The notes beneath the pieces were generated by a model. The model was not told the origin of the DNA. It saw nothing but the letters and a program-made list of their open reading frames with translations, and made no database searches. Positions 26,621 through 34,732 of a DNA stretch of 64,000 bases are shown here, in pieces; the stretch's first letter is position 1, and each line of letters opens with the position of its first letter. Both the position numbers and the translations under genes were made by a program. Source of the DNA: Cyanobacteria bacterium REEB67 (lineage in GTDB: Bacteria; Cyanobacteriota; Vampirovibrionia; Obscuribacterales; Obscuribacteraceae). Location of the stretch: positions 78,275 to 142,274 of the forward strand of contig JAGXAB010000004.1 of assembly GCA_018971775.1 (NCBI GenBank). Direction: 5' to 3'.

Positions 26621-27577
26621 GTGTTAGACAATATCTCGCAGCTAAAAAAAATCGACAGTCAGTGGCTCGATCAAGTCGTCCACGAACTTACGCAAGTCTC
26701 TCTGTCCCTGGCCGCCCGGGGAGCATCAGAAAATTTGCCAAGCACAGCCGAAGGACAAGATCTGGAAGCGCTCTGGCGCGAACCGTATCCAGAGTATGGA
26801 TCGGCTGGGCTAAAAGTAGCCACGCTTCTCAATCCTACCGGTGAGCAAGAAAATTTCGACTACCGCGATTGTCGCAGTCCGGCCGTCACCCCCCTGCTTT
26901 TGCAAGTGCCGACTATCCATGATTTTTTCAAAGCAAGCGGTTTTCAGATTATGGGTTCACGCTTATTGCGACTCGATCAAGGTACCTTCCTGCATGAGCA
27001 CCGCGACTTCGTCTATCTGGAAGAAGTACCCCGCTTTCGCCTGCACATACCTCTGATCACCAACGACCGTGCCTTCATCACCAGTCCCGGCCTAAATGTG
27101 CATTTCGAACGCGGCTATCTCTGGAAATTAGATCCCAAAGAAACAGTCCACAGTGCCTGCAATTTCGGCAGCGCACCGCGCATTCACTTGATGCTCGACT
27201 GCTACGTCAATGAGCCTCTGGCGCAACTTTTGGCGGGACAATCCCTGGACGATCGACTCAAACACAAATTGCCGCCATTTACAAAAGCGAAAAAAGATCA
27301 GTTGATGACGGAAGCTCGCGGTCTTCTGGCGAAAGGCATGAATGGCGCCCCTGAGCTTGTCACTGCTGCCGAAGAAGTCTTACTGCGCACTTTTTGCCAG
27401 TACGACCTGAGAGCCTACAGCGCCGATTTGACTACATACGATCTGCTTTTCGAACTCTACGCGGACGCCAGTCTGGCGGCGCGCAAAATCTACTGGCAAG
27501 AGCGGCTCAGCGAAGTGTATCCGCCCGCGCAATCGCAGAAAGAAAGCAAAGAAAAAGGTCTCTTGATAGCACGATGA
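26621..27577 (+). CDS. Aspartyl/asparaginyl beta-hydroxylase-like (PF05118) oxygenase
   Basis: A 318-residue protein. The central part follows the Asp/Asn hydroxylase cupin: PLLLQVPTIHDFFKASG, then LHEHRDF (His125, His127, Asp129), RLHIPLITNDRAFI, a TVHSACNFG segment and RIHLMLDC (His189). This supplies metal-binding His residues for an Fe(II)/2-oxoglutarate enzyme that hydroxylates an amino acid, free or in a peptide. The C-terminal 100 residues are helical and unassigned. GTG start with GAGAGA upstream. It is the first gene of a long plus-strand operon, and its stop overlaps the next start (ATGA). Confidence 0.8.
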   Translation: MLDNISQLKKIDSQWLDQVVHELTQVSLSLAARGASENLPSTAEGQDLEALWREPYPEYGSAGLKVATLLNPTGEQENFDYRDCRSPAVTPLLLQVPTIHDFFKASGFQIMGSRLLRLDQGTFLHEHRDFVYLEEVPRFRLHIPLITNDRAFITSPGLNVHFERGYLWKLDPKETVHSACNFGSAPRIHLMLDCYVNEPLAQLLAGQSLDDRLKHKLPPFTKAKKDQLMTEARGLLAKGMNGAPELVTAAEEVLLRTFCQYDLRAYSADLTTYDLLFELYADASLAARKIYWQERLSEVYPPAQSQKESKEKGLLIAR

Positions 27578-29196
27578 TTAAACACATGCTCAACTTCTCC
27601 GTGCACAATCAGTCACTGGCGCCATCGTATTCGGTGCCGGAACTGGACCAGTATCAGAGCCAGAAAAACATCCAGGTAGTCTCAGCCAATAAAGATCCGC
27701 TCTTTTTTGGCCGAGACTGCATCAATCAAGGCGATTGTCTGAATGCGGATGGAGCGGCGGCTCACCGCCAGTTTTTCGCCCTGCGCCTGCAAACGGCCCT
27801 CGCTTATAGCGCTAATTCCGGAAAGGCTGAGCAAAGGGCTGATTGTCCGACATATTTTCCAGGAGCGGTCATACCCTCGGCCGGTGGCGCTCACTGCAAA
27901 GAATTTGAACGCGGCAATTTGCTCTTCGACCAATTTCAACATCTGCTCAGCTTCGATAGCGAAATGCTGACCCGAATAAGCGCTTATCCATCCCGTCTAA
28001 TGGCAGGCCAGACAGTACTGGCTGATCCGCCTCTCTCACGCCTCTTCTGCCAGGAAGCAAACTGGGCAGAGCCCTGGCTCTGGCAATATATCGAAGCACC
28101 CAAGCTCTACTTTGTCCATCAAGCACCCGCCGAGGCCGGCCCTGAGCTCCAGGACCGATTGGCCGCCGAAAAGTGTGCCACCGCCCTCGGTGCGCTTCAC
28201 AGCGCCTGCGAAAATCTACTAACCCGAAGCGTCGAGGCAAAGTACAGCGACGCAACACTGACCGCTCTTTTTGCCTTGATTTCCAATGCCTGGTTCAGTC
28301 CGAGCTCCGGTATCGCCCCGGTCTCCTGGGATAGCTCGGCCCTGGCCGAAGCGCGCCTGATGCTCGAACGTCAGATCGATCAAGAAAAAGCCGTAAATGC
28401 AGAAAATCTTTTGCCCTTCCTCTTCGAGCTCGAGGCGATAGTCAGCCATGTCAGCCTCGGGGAAAGGAGAGAAAGCTTCGCCAGCGGCGTCTTTGCCGGC
28501 AATTTCATCGATGTCTCGCTTGCACCTCTGACGAGTATCAAAGCGACCGAGTTTTGCGTACGCGAAAGACTTTTTGATGAGGTGATCAATCTCTCCAGTC
28601 GCGGCTTCGCCCCGGTCGTGATCAATGAGTATGGCCTGGTCGCCGACGGCAATCATCGCCTCACCGCAGCCTACGTCTGGAACATACTCAAATACGCCCA
28701 GGATCTGGAATGGTCTTTGGACAGCATCGAATTTCAAAAACGAATCGCCGCCTTCCCGGCCGCTGTCGAAGCCGGACTGCTGAACAACGGCACGACAGTA
28801 AGTCCGGTCTCTATTCATCAGGCCCTCGGCCACCTGGCCTCCTTCCTCTGCCGCCCGGACTGGCGCGCGCGTCTGACGACTTACACCAGACCACTGCTCA
28901 AGCGTCATGATTTTATCCATGAACTACCGGTGGTGCTGCTCCCGGAATATCTCTCCGGTGCGGTGGTCAAATCGCTATACGACGAAGGCAAGAAAGTCGA
29001 ACGAGCCTGCCCGTCGATTTATCAGGCCATGTCACTGAACGAGCATCTGGTTTTGCCGCCACGCGCCTCCTATCATTTCACCGACGCTGCCCTCTTGCCC
29101 TGGTTTACGGTCCTGAAGAGCAGTAGCGGCGCAGTCAACCATCGCACCGGCCGATTCGGACGCCGGGCCAGAATTATTCCCAACAAGAAGATATAA
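27574..29196 (+). CDS. Unknown 540-residue protein with ParB/sulfiredoxin-like motif
   Basis: I do not recognise the full protein. The clearest signal is near residue 345-365: FAPVVINEYGLVADGNHRLTAAYVWN, here split as PVVINEYGLVADGNHR and LTAAYVWN. It matches the DGxHR core shared by ParB-like nucleoside-triphosphate-binding domains, sulfiredoxin and serine kinases of the SbnI type. SbnI is a ParB-like free-serine kinase in siderophore precursor synthesis. That match would suit a pathway also holding a cysteine-synthase-like enzyme, but it is inference. The start at 27574 overlaps the upstream stop. The next gene follows after 14 bases with AGGAGG as ribosome site. Confidence 0.7.
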   Translation: MIKHMLNFSVHNQSLAPSYSVPELDQYQSQKNIQVVSANKDPLFFGRDCINQGDCLNADGAAAHRQFFALRLQTALAYSANSGKAEQRADCPTYFPGAVIPSAGGAHCKEFERGNLLFDQFQHLLSFDSEMLTRISAYPSRLMAGQTVLADPPLSRLFCQEANWAEPWLWQYIEAPKLYFVHQAPAEAGPELQDRLAAEKCATALGALHSACENLLTRSVEAKYSDATLTALFALISNAWFSPSSGIAPVSWDSSALAEARLMLERQIDQEKAVNAENLLPFLFELEAIVSHVSLGERRESFASGVFAGNFIDVSLAPLTSIKATEFCVRERLFDEVINLSSRGFAPVVINEYGLVADGNHRLTAAYVWNILKYAQDLEWSLDSIEFQKRIAAFPAAVEAGLLNNGTTVSPVSIHQALGHLASFLCRPDWRARLTTYTRPLLKRHDFIHELPVVLLPEYLSGAVVKSLYDEGKKVERACPSIYQAMSLNEHLVLPPRASYHFTDAALLPWFTVLKSSSGAVNHRTGRFGRRARIIPNKKI

Positions 29197-29210
29197 GCAG
29201 GAGGAAACAA

Positions 29211-30197
29211 ATGAGAATTGCATTTTTAGGTAAGGGTGGTGCCGGCAAAACAACCACCGCCGCAGGTTTTATCCGCTACGTTGCCAAACGCTACCCTTAT
29301 GTCCTGGCCGTAGATGCCGACGTCAACGCACATCTAAAAGGTGCCCTGCACGTAGACGGCCTGGAAGATGCCGCATACGAACTGGGTGAAGTGCGTGGCG
29401 AGATCATCGAATATCTCAAAGGCGAACGGACCGACTTGAACGGTCGCGATATGGTCGGCACAACTCCGCCCTCGCTCAAATCAAACTTTATCAATGTCTC
29501 GCCCACCGACCCGACCATTGCCAAATACGCCCGCACCAGTGGTGATGGCAAACTGGCCCTCCTCACAGTCGGCACCTATAAGGAAAGCGATGTCGGCGGA
29601 GCCTGCTACCACGTCAAACTCTCGGGTTTGCAAGCCTTTTTCCACCACCTGCTCGACGGAGCCGCCGACATAGTCGTCGCCGATACGACAGCCGGTACCG
29701 ATAACGTCGCCACATCGCTATCGATTGCATATGACATCAATGTCTTCGTTGTCGAGCCCACCAGAAAATCCCTGCAAGTCTATCTGGACTTCCTGGAAGT
29801 GGCTCCTCATCTAGCCGAAAAGACTTATGTCGTGGCCAATAAAGTGGACAGCCTTGAAGATGAGCTCTTCATCCTCAAGCACGTCAGCCGCGAAAAATTG
29901 CTCGGTCTCGTGCCCCAATCGCGTCATCTGAAGCGCTTCGAACAGGGCAAAAAAGAAGCTCTCGAAGATTTTATGAAAGAGCAAGAAGGCGTCTTTGCCA
30001 GAGTGCTTGAGACCCTCAAAGCCAAACCACGCAACTGGGAAAACTATCTGGCAAGCTTGCGCGCCACCCATACAAAGGTCTGTCGCGACTGGCTCGATGA
30101 GTATTACAACCAGAAATTGGACGATGGCCTCGACAGCGATTTCACCTATGAAAAAGCCATCGCCGCCGGTAAAGCCAGGCAACTGATCGCAGTCTAA
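29211..30197 (+). CDS. CooC/MinD-like SIMIBI ATPase, copy 1
   Basis: A 328-residue P-loop ATPase. It opens MRIAFLGKGGAGKTTT, the deviant Walker A (KGGxGKTT) of the ParA/MinD/CooC class. ADTTAGTDNVATSL is a Walker-B-like segment, and VANKVDSLEDE is the NKxD-like base motif. It has the size and layout of CooC, the carbon-monoxide dehydrogenase nickel-insertion ATPase, but the metal-binding CxC motif of CooC is not seen. AGGAGGAAAC gives a strong ribosome site. A paralogue lies in the same operon at 37828. The client of either ATPase is unknown, and no CO dehydrogenase is present. Confidence 0.85.
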   Translation: MRIAFLGKGGAGKTTTAAGFIRYVAKRYPYVLAVDADVNAHLKGALHVDGLEDAAYELGEVRGEIIEYLKGERTDLNGRDMVGTTPPSLKSNFINVSPTDPTIAKYARTSGDGKLALLTVGTYKESDVGGACYHVKLSGLQAFFHHLLDGAADIVVADTTAGTDNVATSLSIAYDINVFVVEPTRKSLQVYLDFLEVAPHLAEKTYVVANKVDSLEDELFILKHVSREKLLGLVPQSRHLKRFEQGKKEALEDFMKEQEGVFARVLETLKAKPRNWENYLASLRATHTKVCRDWLDEYYNQKLDDGLDSDFTYEKAIAAGKARQLIAV

Positions 30198-30258
30198 TCT
30201 CGAATATCTGTGCGCGGATTTTCCGCTCTTTGTCCAACTCTTGCAACAGGCAAAAAAC

Positions 30259-31812
30259 ATGTCGTTTACCGAAACAAAAACAATCGAAGTCGATGTCGAG
30301 ACTCTGACCAAAGCGGCCCAGTCCGGCCAGTCGAGTCCGGCCACTAAAATAGCCAATATCAAGGCCCTGCCTTTGACTCCAATTGTGCACGATACGGTGC
30401 GGCGCTTCCTCGGCGAAAAAGAGCTGCTCTTTACTCTGGCGTCGGCTCTTGGCAGTCCGCTTAATATCCTCTTCCCCGACACAGTCGAAGAAAACGTTCA
30501 GCGCTTCAACGCTACATTTAAAAAGCTCGGAATGATCGGCAAGGTGTTTTTTGCCCACAAATGCAATCAGTCCGATTCGATCGTCCGTCGTCTCGCTCTC
30601 ACCGATGCCAATCTTGACGTCAGCTCGGCCGGGGAACTGCGTCACGCGCTGGGAGCAGGTTTCGACGCGACGAGAATAGAAGCGACCGGACCGAAGAACC
30701 GCGAATTTATTGCCCTTGCCGTCCAGCAGGGCGTGACGATCGCCGTCGATTCGTTGAGTGAACTGAAAGCCGTCGTCGAACTGCGCGCCAAATTGAAAGT
30801 GAAGAAGGCGAATAAGATCCTGCTTCGCCTTTCCGGCTTCGAAGCCAATCACAGCAAATTTCTCAATAAAGGCAGCCGCTTCGGCATACCGATCAAGACA
30901 GTAAAAGAAGCCTTCGACATCCTCGAAGCCAACCGCAAAGAACTCTTCTTACTCGGATTTTCCTTCCACCTCGATACGGTAAGCGTGCTCGAGCGCGCCA
31001 TCGCCATCGAAAATTGCCTCGAGCTCTTCGAAGAGGCGCTCGGTCGCGACTTCGAGCCTCGCGTCCTCGATATCGGCGGCGGCTACAAAGTCAATTATTT
31101 GCAAAACGAAGACGATTGGAACGCCTATGTCAGCGCCCTCAAAGAAGCGGTGCTCGGCACCCGTCCTTCGATGACCTGGCACAACAATGCCTTCGGCCTG
31201 TCATCTGACAAGGGCAAACTCAAAGGCAATTTCAACAGCTACAGCTACTTCGACACCCAGACCGGCGGCGACTTCCTCGATGAATTGCTCAGTCAAAAAT
31301 TTGGCAATCTGGGTGATGCCACGGCAGCTTCTATTTTGCGCGACAACATGATCGAGCTCTGGATCGAGCCTGGTCGGTCACTGGTCGAACAGACCGGCAT
31401 CACCATCGGTCGCGTCAACAGCATCCGCAGCTCGAGCCGGGGAGAACCGATCGTCTGCTTGAACATGAAGCGTCAGGACATCTCCTTCCTTGACCAGGAA
31501 GTTTTCGTTGATCCTATTATAGTCAGCCGAGACAGCGCTCCCGACGAATCGGCAGACAAGGCAGTACAACCGGTCGGCGTCTATTTCGCCGGCAATCTCT
31601 GCCTGGAATCGGATCTGATCTACCGCCACCTCACTTATCTCGATCGTTTGCCACAGGAAGGCGACCTCGTCGTCTTTGTCAATACGGCCGGATACTTCAT
31701 GGATTTTTCCGCCACCACATCAATCATGCATCCGATCGCTCAAAAAGTAGCCGTCAGTGAAAGAGACGGCAAATTTGTCTGGTCGATGGACAGCCAATAT
31801 CTACCTTTTTAA
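30259..31812 (+). CDS. Y4yA-family PLP-dependent enzyme (fold type III decarboxylase-like)
   Basis: A 517-residue protein of the ornithine/DAP/arginine decarboxylase-2 superfamily. The PLP lysine is Lys101 in VFFAHKCNQS. LDVSSAGELRHALGAG, FSFHLDTVSVLERA, the PLP-phosphate loop LDIGGGYKVNY and IEPGRSLVEQTG follow in the expected order. The distal part (MKRQDISFLDQEVFVDPI, YFAGNLCLESDLIYRHL, NTAGYFMDF) fits the Y4yA branch. In rhizobia y4yA lies near a cysteine-synthase-like gene and siderophore-type genes. Here too the next gene encodes a cysteine-synthase-like enzyme. The likely reaction is decarboxylation of a D- or meso-configured amino acid or adduct. The start at 30259 has CAGGC upstream. 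Confidence 0.85.
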   Translation: MSFTETKTIEVDVETLTKAAQSGQSSPATKIANIKALPLTPIVHDTVRRFLGEKELLFTLASALGSPLNILFPDTVEENVQRFNATFKKLGMIGKVFFAHKCNQSDSIVRRLALTDANLDVSSAGELRHALGAGFDATRIEATGPKNREFIALAVQQGVTIAVDSLSELKAVVELRAKLKVKKANKILLRLSGFEANHSKFLNKGSRFGIPIKTVKEAFDILEANRKELFLLGFSFHLDTVSVLERAIAIENCLELFEEALGRDFEPRVLDIGGGYKVNYLQNEDDWNAYVSALKEAVLGTRPSMTWHNNAFGLSSDKGKLKGNFNSYSYFDTQTGGDFLDELLSQKFGNLGDATAASILRDNMIELWIEPGRSLVEQTGITIGRVNSIRSSSRGEPIVCLNMKRQDISFLDQEVFVDPIIVSRDSAPDESADKAVQPVGVYFAGNLCLESDLIYRHLTYLDRLPQEGDLVVFVNTAGYFMDFSATTSIMHPIAQKVAVSERDGKFVWSMDSQYLPF

Positions 31813-31873
31813 GAAATCACACTCTCATCTTTTTAGTCAGCTTAGTCAGCCAGAAATTCAAGGAAATCTGAAA

Positions 31874-33244
31874 ATGTTAGTCAAACATGTCAGCGAGCTC
31901 ATCGGCAATACTCCGCTTTTTGAAATCCCGCAGTCAGTGCATGGTCTTAAAAATATCAATCTTTTCGCCAAGCTCGAGTTGCTCAATCCCTTCGGTTCGG
32001 TCAAGGACAAAAGCGCCTGGAACGTCCTCAAAGACGACATCGAAGCAATCGCCGCCGAAGGCAAGACTGTGATCGAATCATCGTCTGGCAACATGGCTAA
32101 AGCGATGCAACTGGTTTGTTCGGTTTACGGAGTGCCATTCAAAATCGTCACAAACCGCATCAAAGTGCGCGAAGTCAAACAAATCCTCCAATTGCTCGGA
32201 GCCGATGTCGATGAACTACCGGGCCTGAGCGAATGCCCAGATCCGACAGACCCCAACGATCCAATTACTTTCATCGAACAGATCATGAGCGCCAACCCGG
32301 GCAAATATTTCCACACCTCGCAATACACCAACGAAAAGAACATCGACGCCCACTACCACTCGACCGGTACTGAAATCCACGCCGACCTGCAAGCGGCCAA
32401 GCGCGGTCCGGTCGATTTCTTCATCGGCGGTCTGGGCACAACCGGATCGACGCGCGGCTCGGGCACCTATTTGAAAGAACAAAACAAAGATATGAAAAAT
32501 ATCGGTGTGATTGCTTCTAAAGGTCATCTTCTGCCCGGTATCAGAAACGTCGACGAAATGTACGAAGTCGGCTTGTTCCGCAAAGACTTCTACGACGACA
32601 TCATCGAAGTAAGCATGGATGAGTCAATCGACGCCATGCTCACCATGGTGCGCAAATGCGGCATCCTGGCCGGCCCCACCGGCGGTGGCTCACTCGCCGC
32701 CGCGATCAAATATCTCGAGCCAATCGACGCCAAGCTGGATCGCCCGCACAATGCCGTCTTCATCGTCTGCGACAGAATCGAATGGTATCTCTCCTACTTG
32801 CAAAAGAATCGTCCGGAATTATTCGGATTGGCTGTCAAAAAAGACACAATCAAAGCGGTCAGCCAGGAAGAAATCGACAAAGCCCCCGAAATCGACCTCG
32901 ACGATCTCGAAGCCCTGCTTACCTCTGCCGACAAGCCATTAATTGTCGACATGCGCGGCAGCATGGCTTTTAAAGCCTCACGCATCCCCGGCTCGCTCAA
33001 TATACCTGCCGACAATCTGGAAGAAATCGCCGACATGGGCACGCCATTTGGCTCCAATCAAAAAGTGGTGCTCGTCTGCCCGACCGGAGAAGTCTCCAAG
33101 CGCTTCGCCGCTCATTTCAAAGCAAAAGCGGTCGATTGCGTCAGCCTCAGCGGCGGCTTCGTCGCCTGGCGCGACGCTGATAAGCCGACCGAAAAATCGA
33201 AAGCAGCGGGCGGTCGTCGCCTGCTCGTCGGCACCGGCAGTTAA
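31874..33244 (+). CDS. Cysteine-synthase-like PLP enzyme fused to a rhodanese domain
   Basis: A 456-residue protein with two domains. Residues 1 to about 325 are a fold-type-II PLP enzyme: ELIGNTPLFEI, PLP Lys44 in NPFGSVKDKSAW, substrate loop SSSGNMAKA and phosphate loop GLGTTGSTRGSG. This matches SbnA/CysK/CBS relatives that replace the beta-substituent of serine-type substrates. Residues about 345-440 are a rhodanese: LIVDMRGSMAFKASRIPGS and the active-site loop VLVCPTGEVSKRF with its Cys. The fusion couples PLP beta-replacement to persulfide transfer. ATG at 31874 with AAGGAAA upstream. It ends a first block of five genes before a 204-base gap. Confidence 0.88.
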   Translation: MLVKHVSELIGNTPLFEIPQSVHGLKNINLFAKLELLNPFGSVKDKSAWNVLKDDIEAIAAEGKTVIESSSGNMAKAMQLVCSVYGVPFKIVTNRIKVREVKQILQLLGADVDELPGLSECPDPTDPNDPITFIEQIMSANPGKYFHTSQYTNEKNIDAHYHSTGTEIHADLQAAKRGPVDFFIGGLGTTGSTRGSGTYLKEQNKDMKNIGVIASKGHLLPGIRNVDEMYEVGLFRKDFYDDIIEVSMDESIDAMLTMVRKCGILAGPTGGGSLAAAIKYLEPIDAKLDRPHNAVFIVCDRIEWYLSYLQKNRPELFGLAVKKDTIKAVSQEEIDKAPEIDLDDLEALLTSADKPLIVDMRGSMAFKASRIPGSLNIPADNLEEIADMGTPFGSNQKVVLVCPTGEVSKRFAAHFKAKAVDCVSLSGGFVAWRDADKPTEKSKAAGGRRLLVGTGS

Positions 33245-33448
33245 TGGAGTTAATGGAGCCAACGAGAGAGGCAATTTAGAAGAAATTCGGGTCCTGACTG
33301 ACAGGTCTTGAACCGGGCCCCAAAAAAAGGATGTATACACATTGTGTCTACATAGTTTTGAAGCCTGTTAGACAGACAGGCAGACAGGCAGCAAAAACAA
33401 AGTCAAAAATCAAAAATAAAACCGATTCAAAGAAACCAAAGATAAACC
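33245..33448. other. Gap inside the operon with hairpin and short repeats
   Basis: These 204 bases hold no gene. Positions 33,331-33,353 form a hairpin (ATGTATACAC, loop ATT, GTGTCTACAT; one mismatch) flanked by AAAAAAA and AGTTTT, a likely two-way terminator. It is followed by GCCTGT/ACAGGC (33,363-33,381) and two direct 8-bp copies AGACAGGC (33,374-33,389). The operon may therefore be two transcripts or be attenuated here. Confidence 0.55.
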
Positions 33449-34732
33449 ATGTATTGCTCACCCTTCAAAGTCGGAAATAAAATCGAAAATACCGAATCGG
33501 GTTCCAAACTCGATCCGGCTCTGGTACGCGCTCAGTTTCCGATTTTCAACAATAATCCTGATCTGATTTATTTCGACAACGCTTCGACCAGCCAGAAGCC
33601 GGCTAGCGTTATCGAGGTGATCGATAGATATCACACCAAGCAGTGTGCCAATGCCGGTCGGGGCGCCTATTCCTGGTCGACTCAACTGGATAAGGCAATT
33701 TCTGAAAGTCGTGAAAAAGTAGCGGCCTTCATTGGCGCCCGGGCCGAAGACACAGCCTTCACCAGCGGTGCCACTGATAGCTTGAACACTGTCGCCCTGG
33801 CCTGGGGTCTGACCAATCTGGAAGACGGCGACGAAATCATGCTCTGTCCGCGCGATCACAAATCAGCAGTACTGCCCTGGTACAACTTGAAAGATTTACT
33901 CGCCAGACAGGGCAAAACGATCACCATCCAGACCTTCGACATTCATGAAGTCGGTGATTATGACTTGAAGAGTATCAAGGCCAAACTTTCGCCTCGCACC
34001 CGTCTCCTGGCCATGGCTCACATCCACCATGTTTTTGGTCTGGATATGGAGGTGCCCGAAATCCGCCAGATAGTGGGCGATCGAGTTCTCATTTCACTTG
34101 ATGCCAGCCAGAGCATCGGCCACATCCCGGTCGATGTCAGCAAGCTCGATGTCGACTTTTTATCATTTTCCGGTCACAAAGTCTTTGCCACCACCGGCAG
34201 CGGCGTCCTCTGGGTCAATCCGCGCGTCAAAGAAAAATTGCATGCTGTCAAACTGGGCGGCAAGAGCGAGGCTTCGATCAAAGAGCGCGGCGAGCTCATT
34301 TTCGAGCACAAGAGTACTGCTGAATTGCTGGAAGCTGGTACTCAAAATATTCCCGCCATTCTCTCGCTTGGTCAGGCCGTGCAATTTGTCGAATCGGTCG
34401 GACTGGCTACCATCCAGAGCCACATCAGCAACCTGACCGTCTATCTCTACAGTAAACTGCGCGAGCTTCCCGGCATCATCTTCGCTCCCGGCATGGGTAT
34501 CTGCCGTTGCGAAGCAGGCTTCGGCATTATTTCCTTTCGCTTCGAACAAATCTCCAATCTCGACTTGAGCTTCGTCCTCGATGCCGAGAACATTTTTGTC
34601 CGTTCCGGCGATCATTGCACCTATGCCAGAGATCAAAGCGAAGAATACCTGCGTGTCAGTATGCACCTCTACAATAGCGCAGAGGAAGTCGATCAGTTTA
34701 TAGCCGTGCTCGAGGAGGCCGCCGGCCTATGA
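33449..34732 (+). CDS. SufS/CsdA-like cysteine desulfurase (class V aminotransferase)
   Basis: A 427-residue enzyme. IYFDNASTSQKP opens the class V fold, HIHHVFGLDMEVPEI and LDASQSIGHIPVDVS follow, and the PLP lysine is Lys244 in SFSGHKVFATTGSGVLW. The catalytic Cys of the SufS group is kept as Cys390 in RSGDHCTYA. SufS proteins take sulfur from cysteine and pass it to carriers. The usual SufBCD/SufE partners are absent, and the neighbouring rhodanese domain could be the acceptor. Selenocysteine lyase or a related C-S lyase is the alternative. Its end overlaps the next gene's start (ATGA). Confidence 0.88.
   Translation: MYCSPFKVGNKIENTESGSKLDPALVRAQFPIFNNNPDLIYFDNASTSQKPASVIEVIDRYHTKQCANAGRGAYSWSTQLDKAISESREKVAAFIGARAEDTAFTSGATDSLNTVALAWGLTNLEDGDEIMLCPRDHKSAVLPWYNLKDLLARQGKTITIQTFDIHEVGDYDLKSIKAKLSPRTRLLAMAHIHHVFGLDMEVPEIRQIVGDRVLISLDASQSIGHIPVDVSKLDVDFLSFSGHKVFATTGSGVLWVNPRVKEKLHAVKLGGKSEASIKERGELIFEHKSTAELLEAGTQNIPAILSLGQAVQFVESVGLATIQSHISNLTVYLYSKLRELPGIIFAPGMGICRCEAGFGIISFRFEQISNLDLSFVLDAENIFVRSGDHCTYARDQSEEYLRVSMHLYNSAEEVDQFIAVLEEAAGL

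Noticed and set aside
29211..30197. Chromosome-partition ParA with the ParB-motif protein at 27574 as its ParB
   Set aside because: The ATPase follows CooC-like rather than ParA-like motifs, the 27574 protein lacks the ParB helix-turn-helix, and both are embedded in a metabolic operon.
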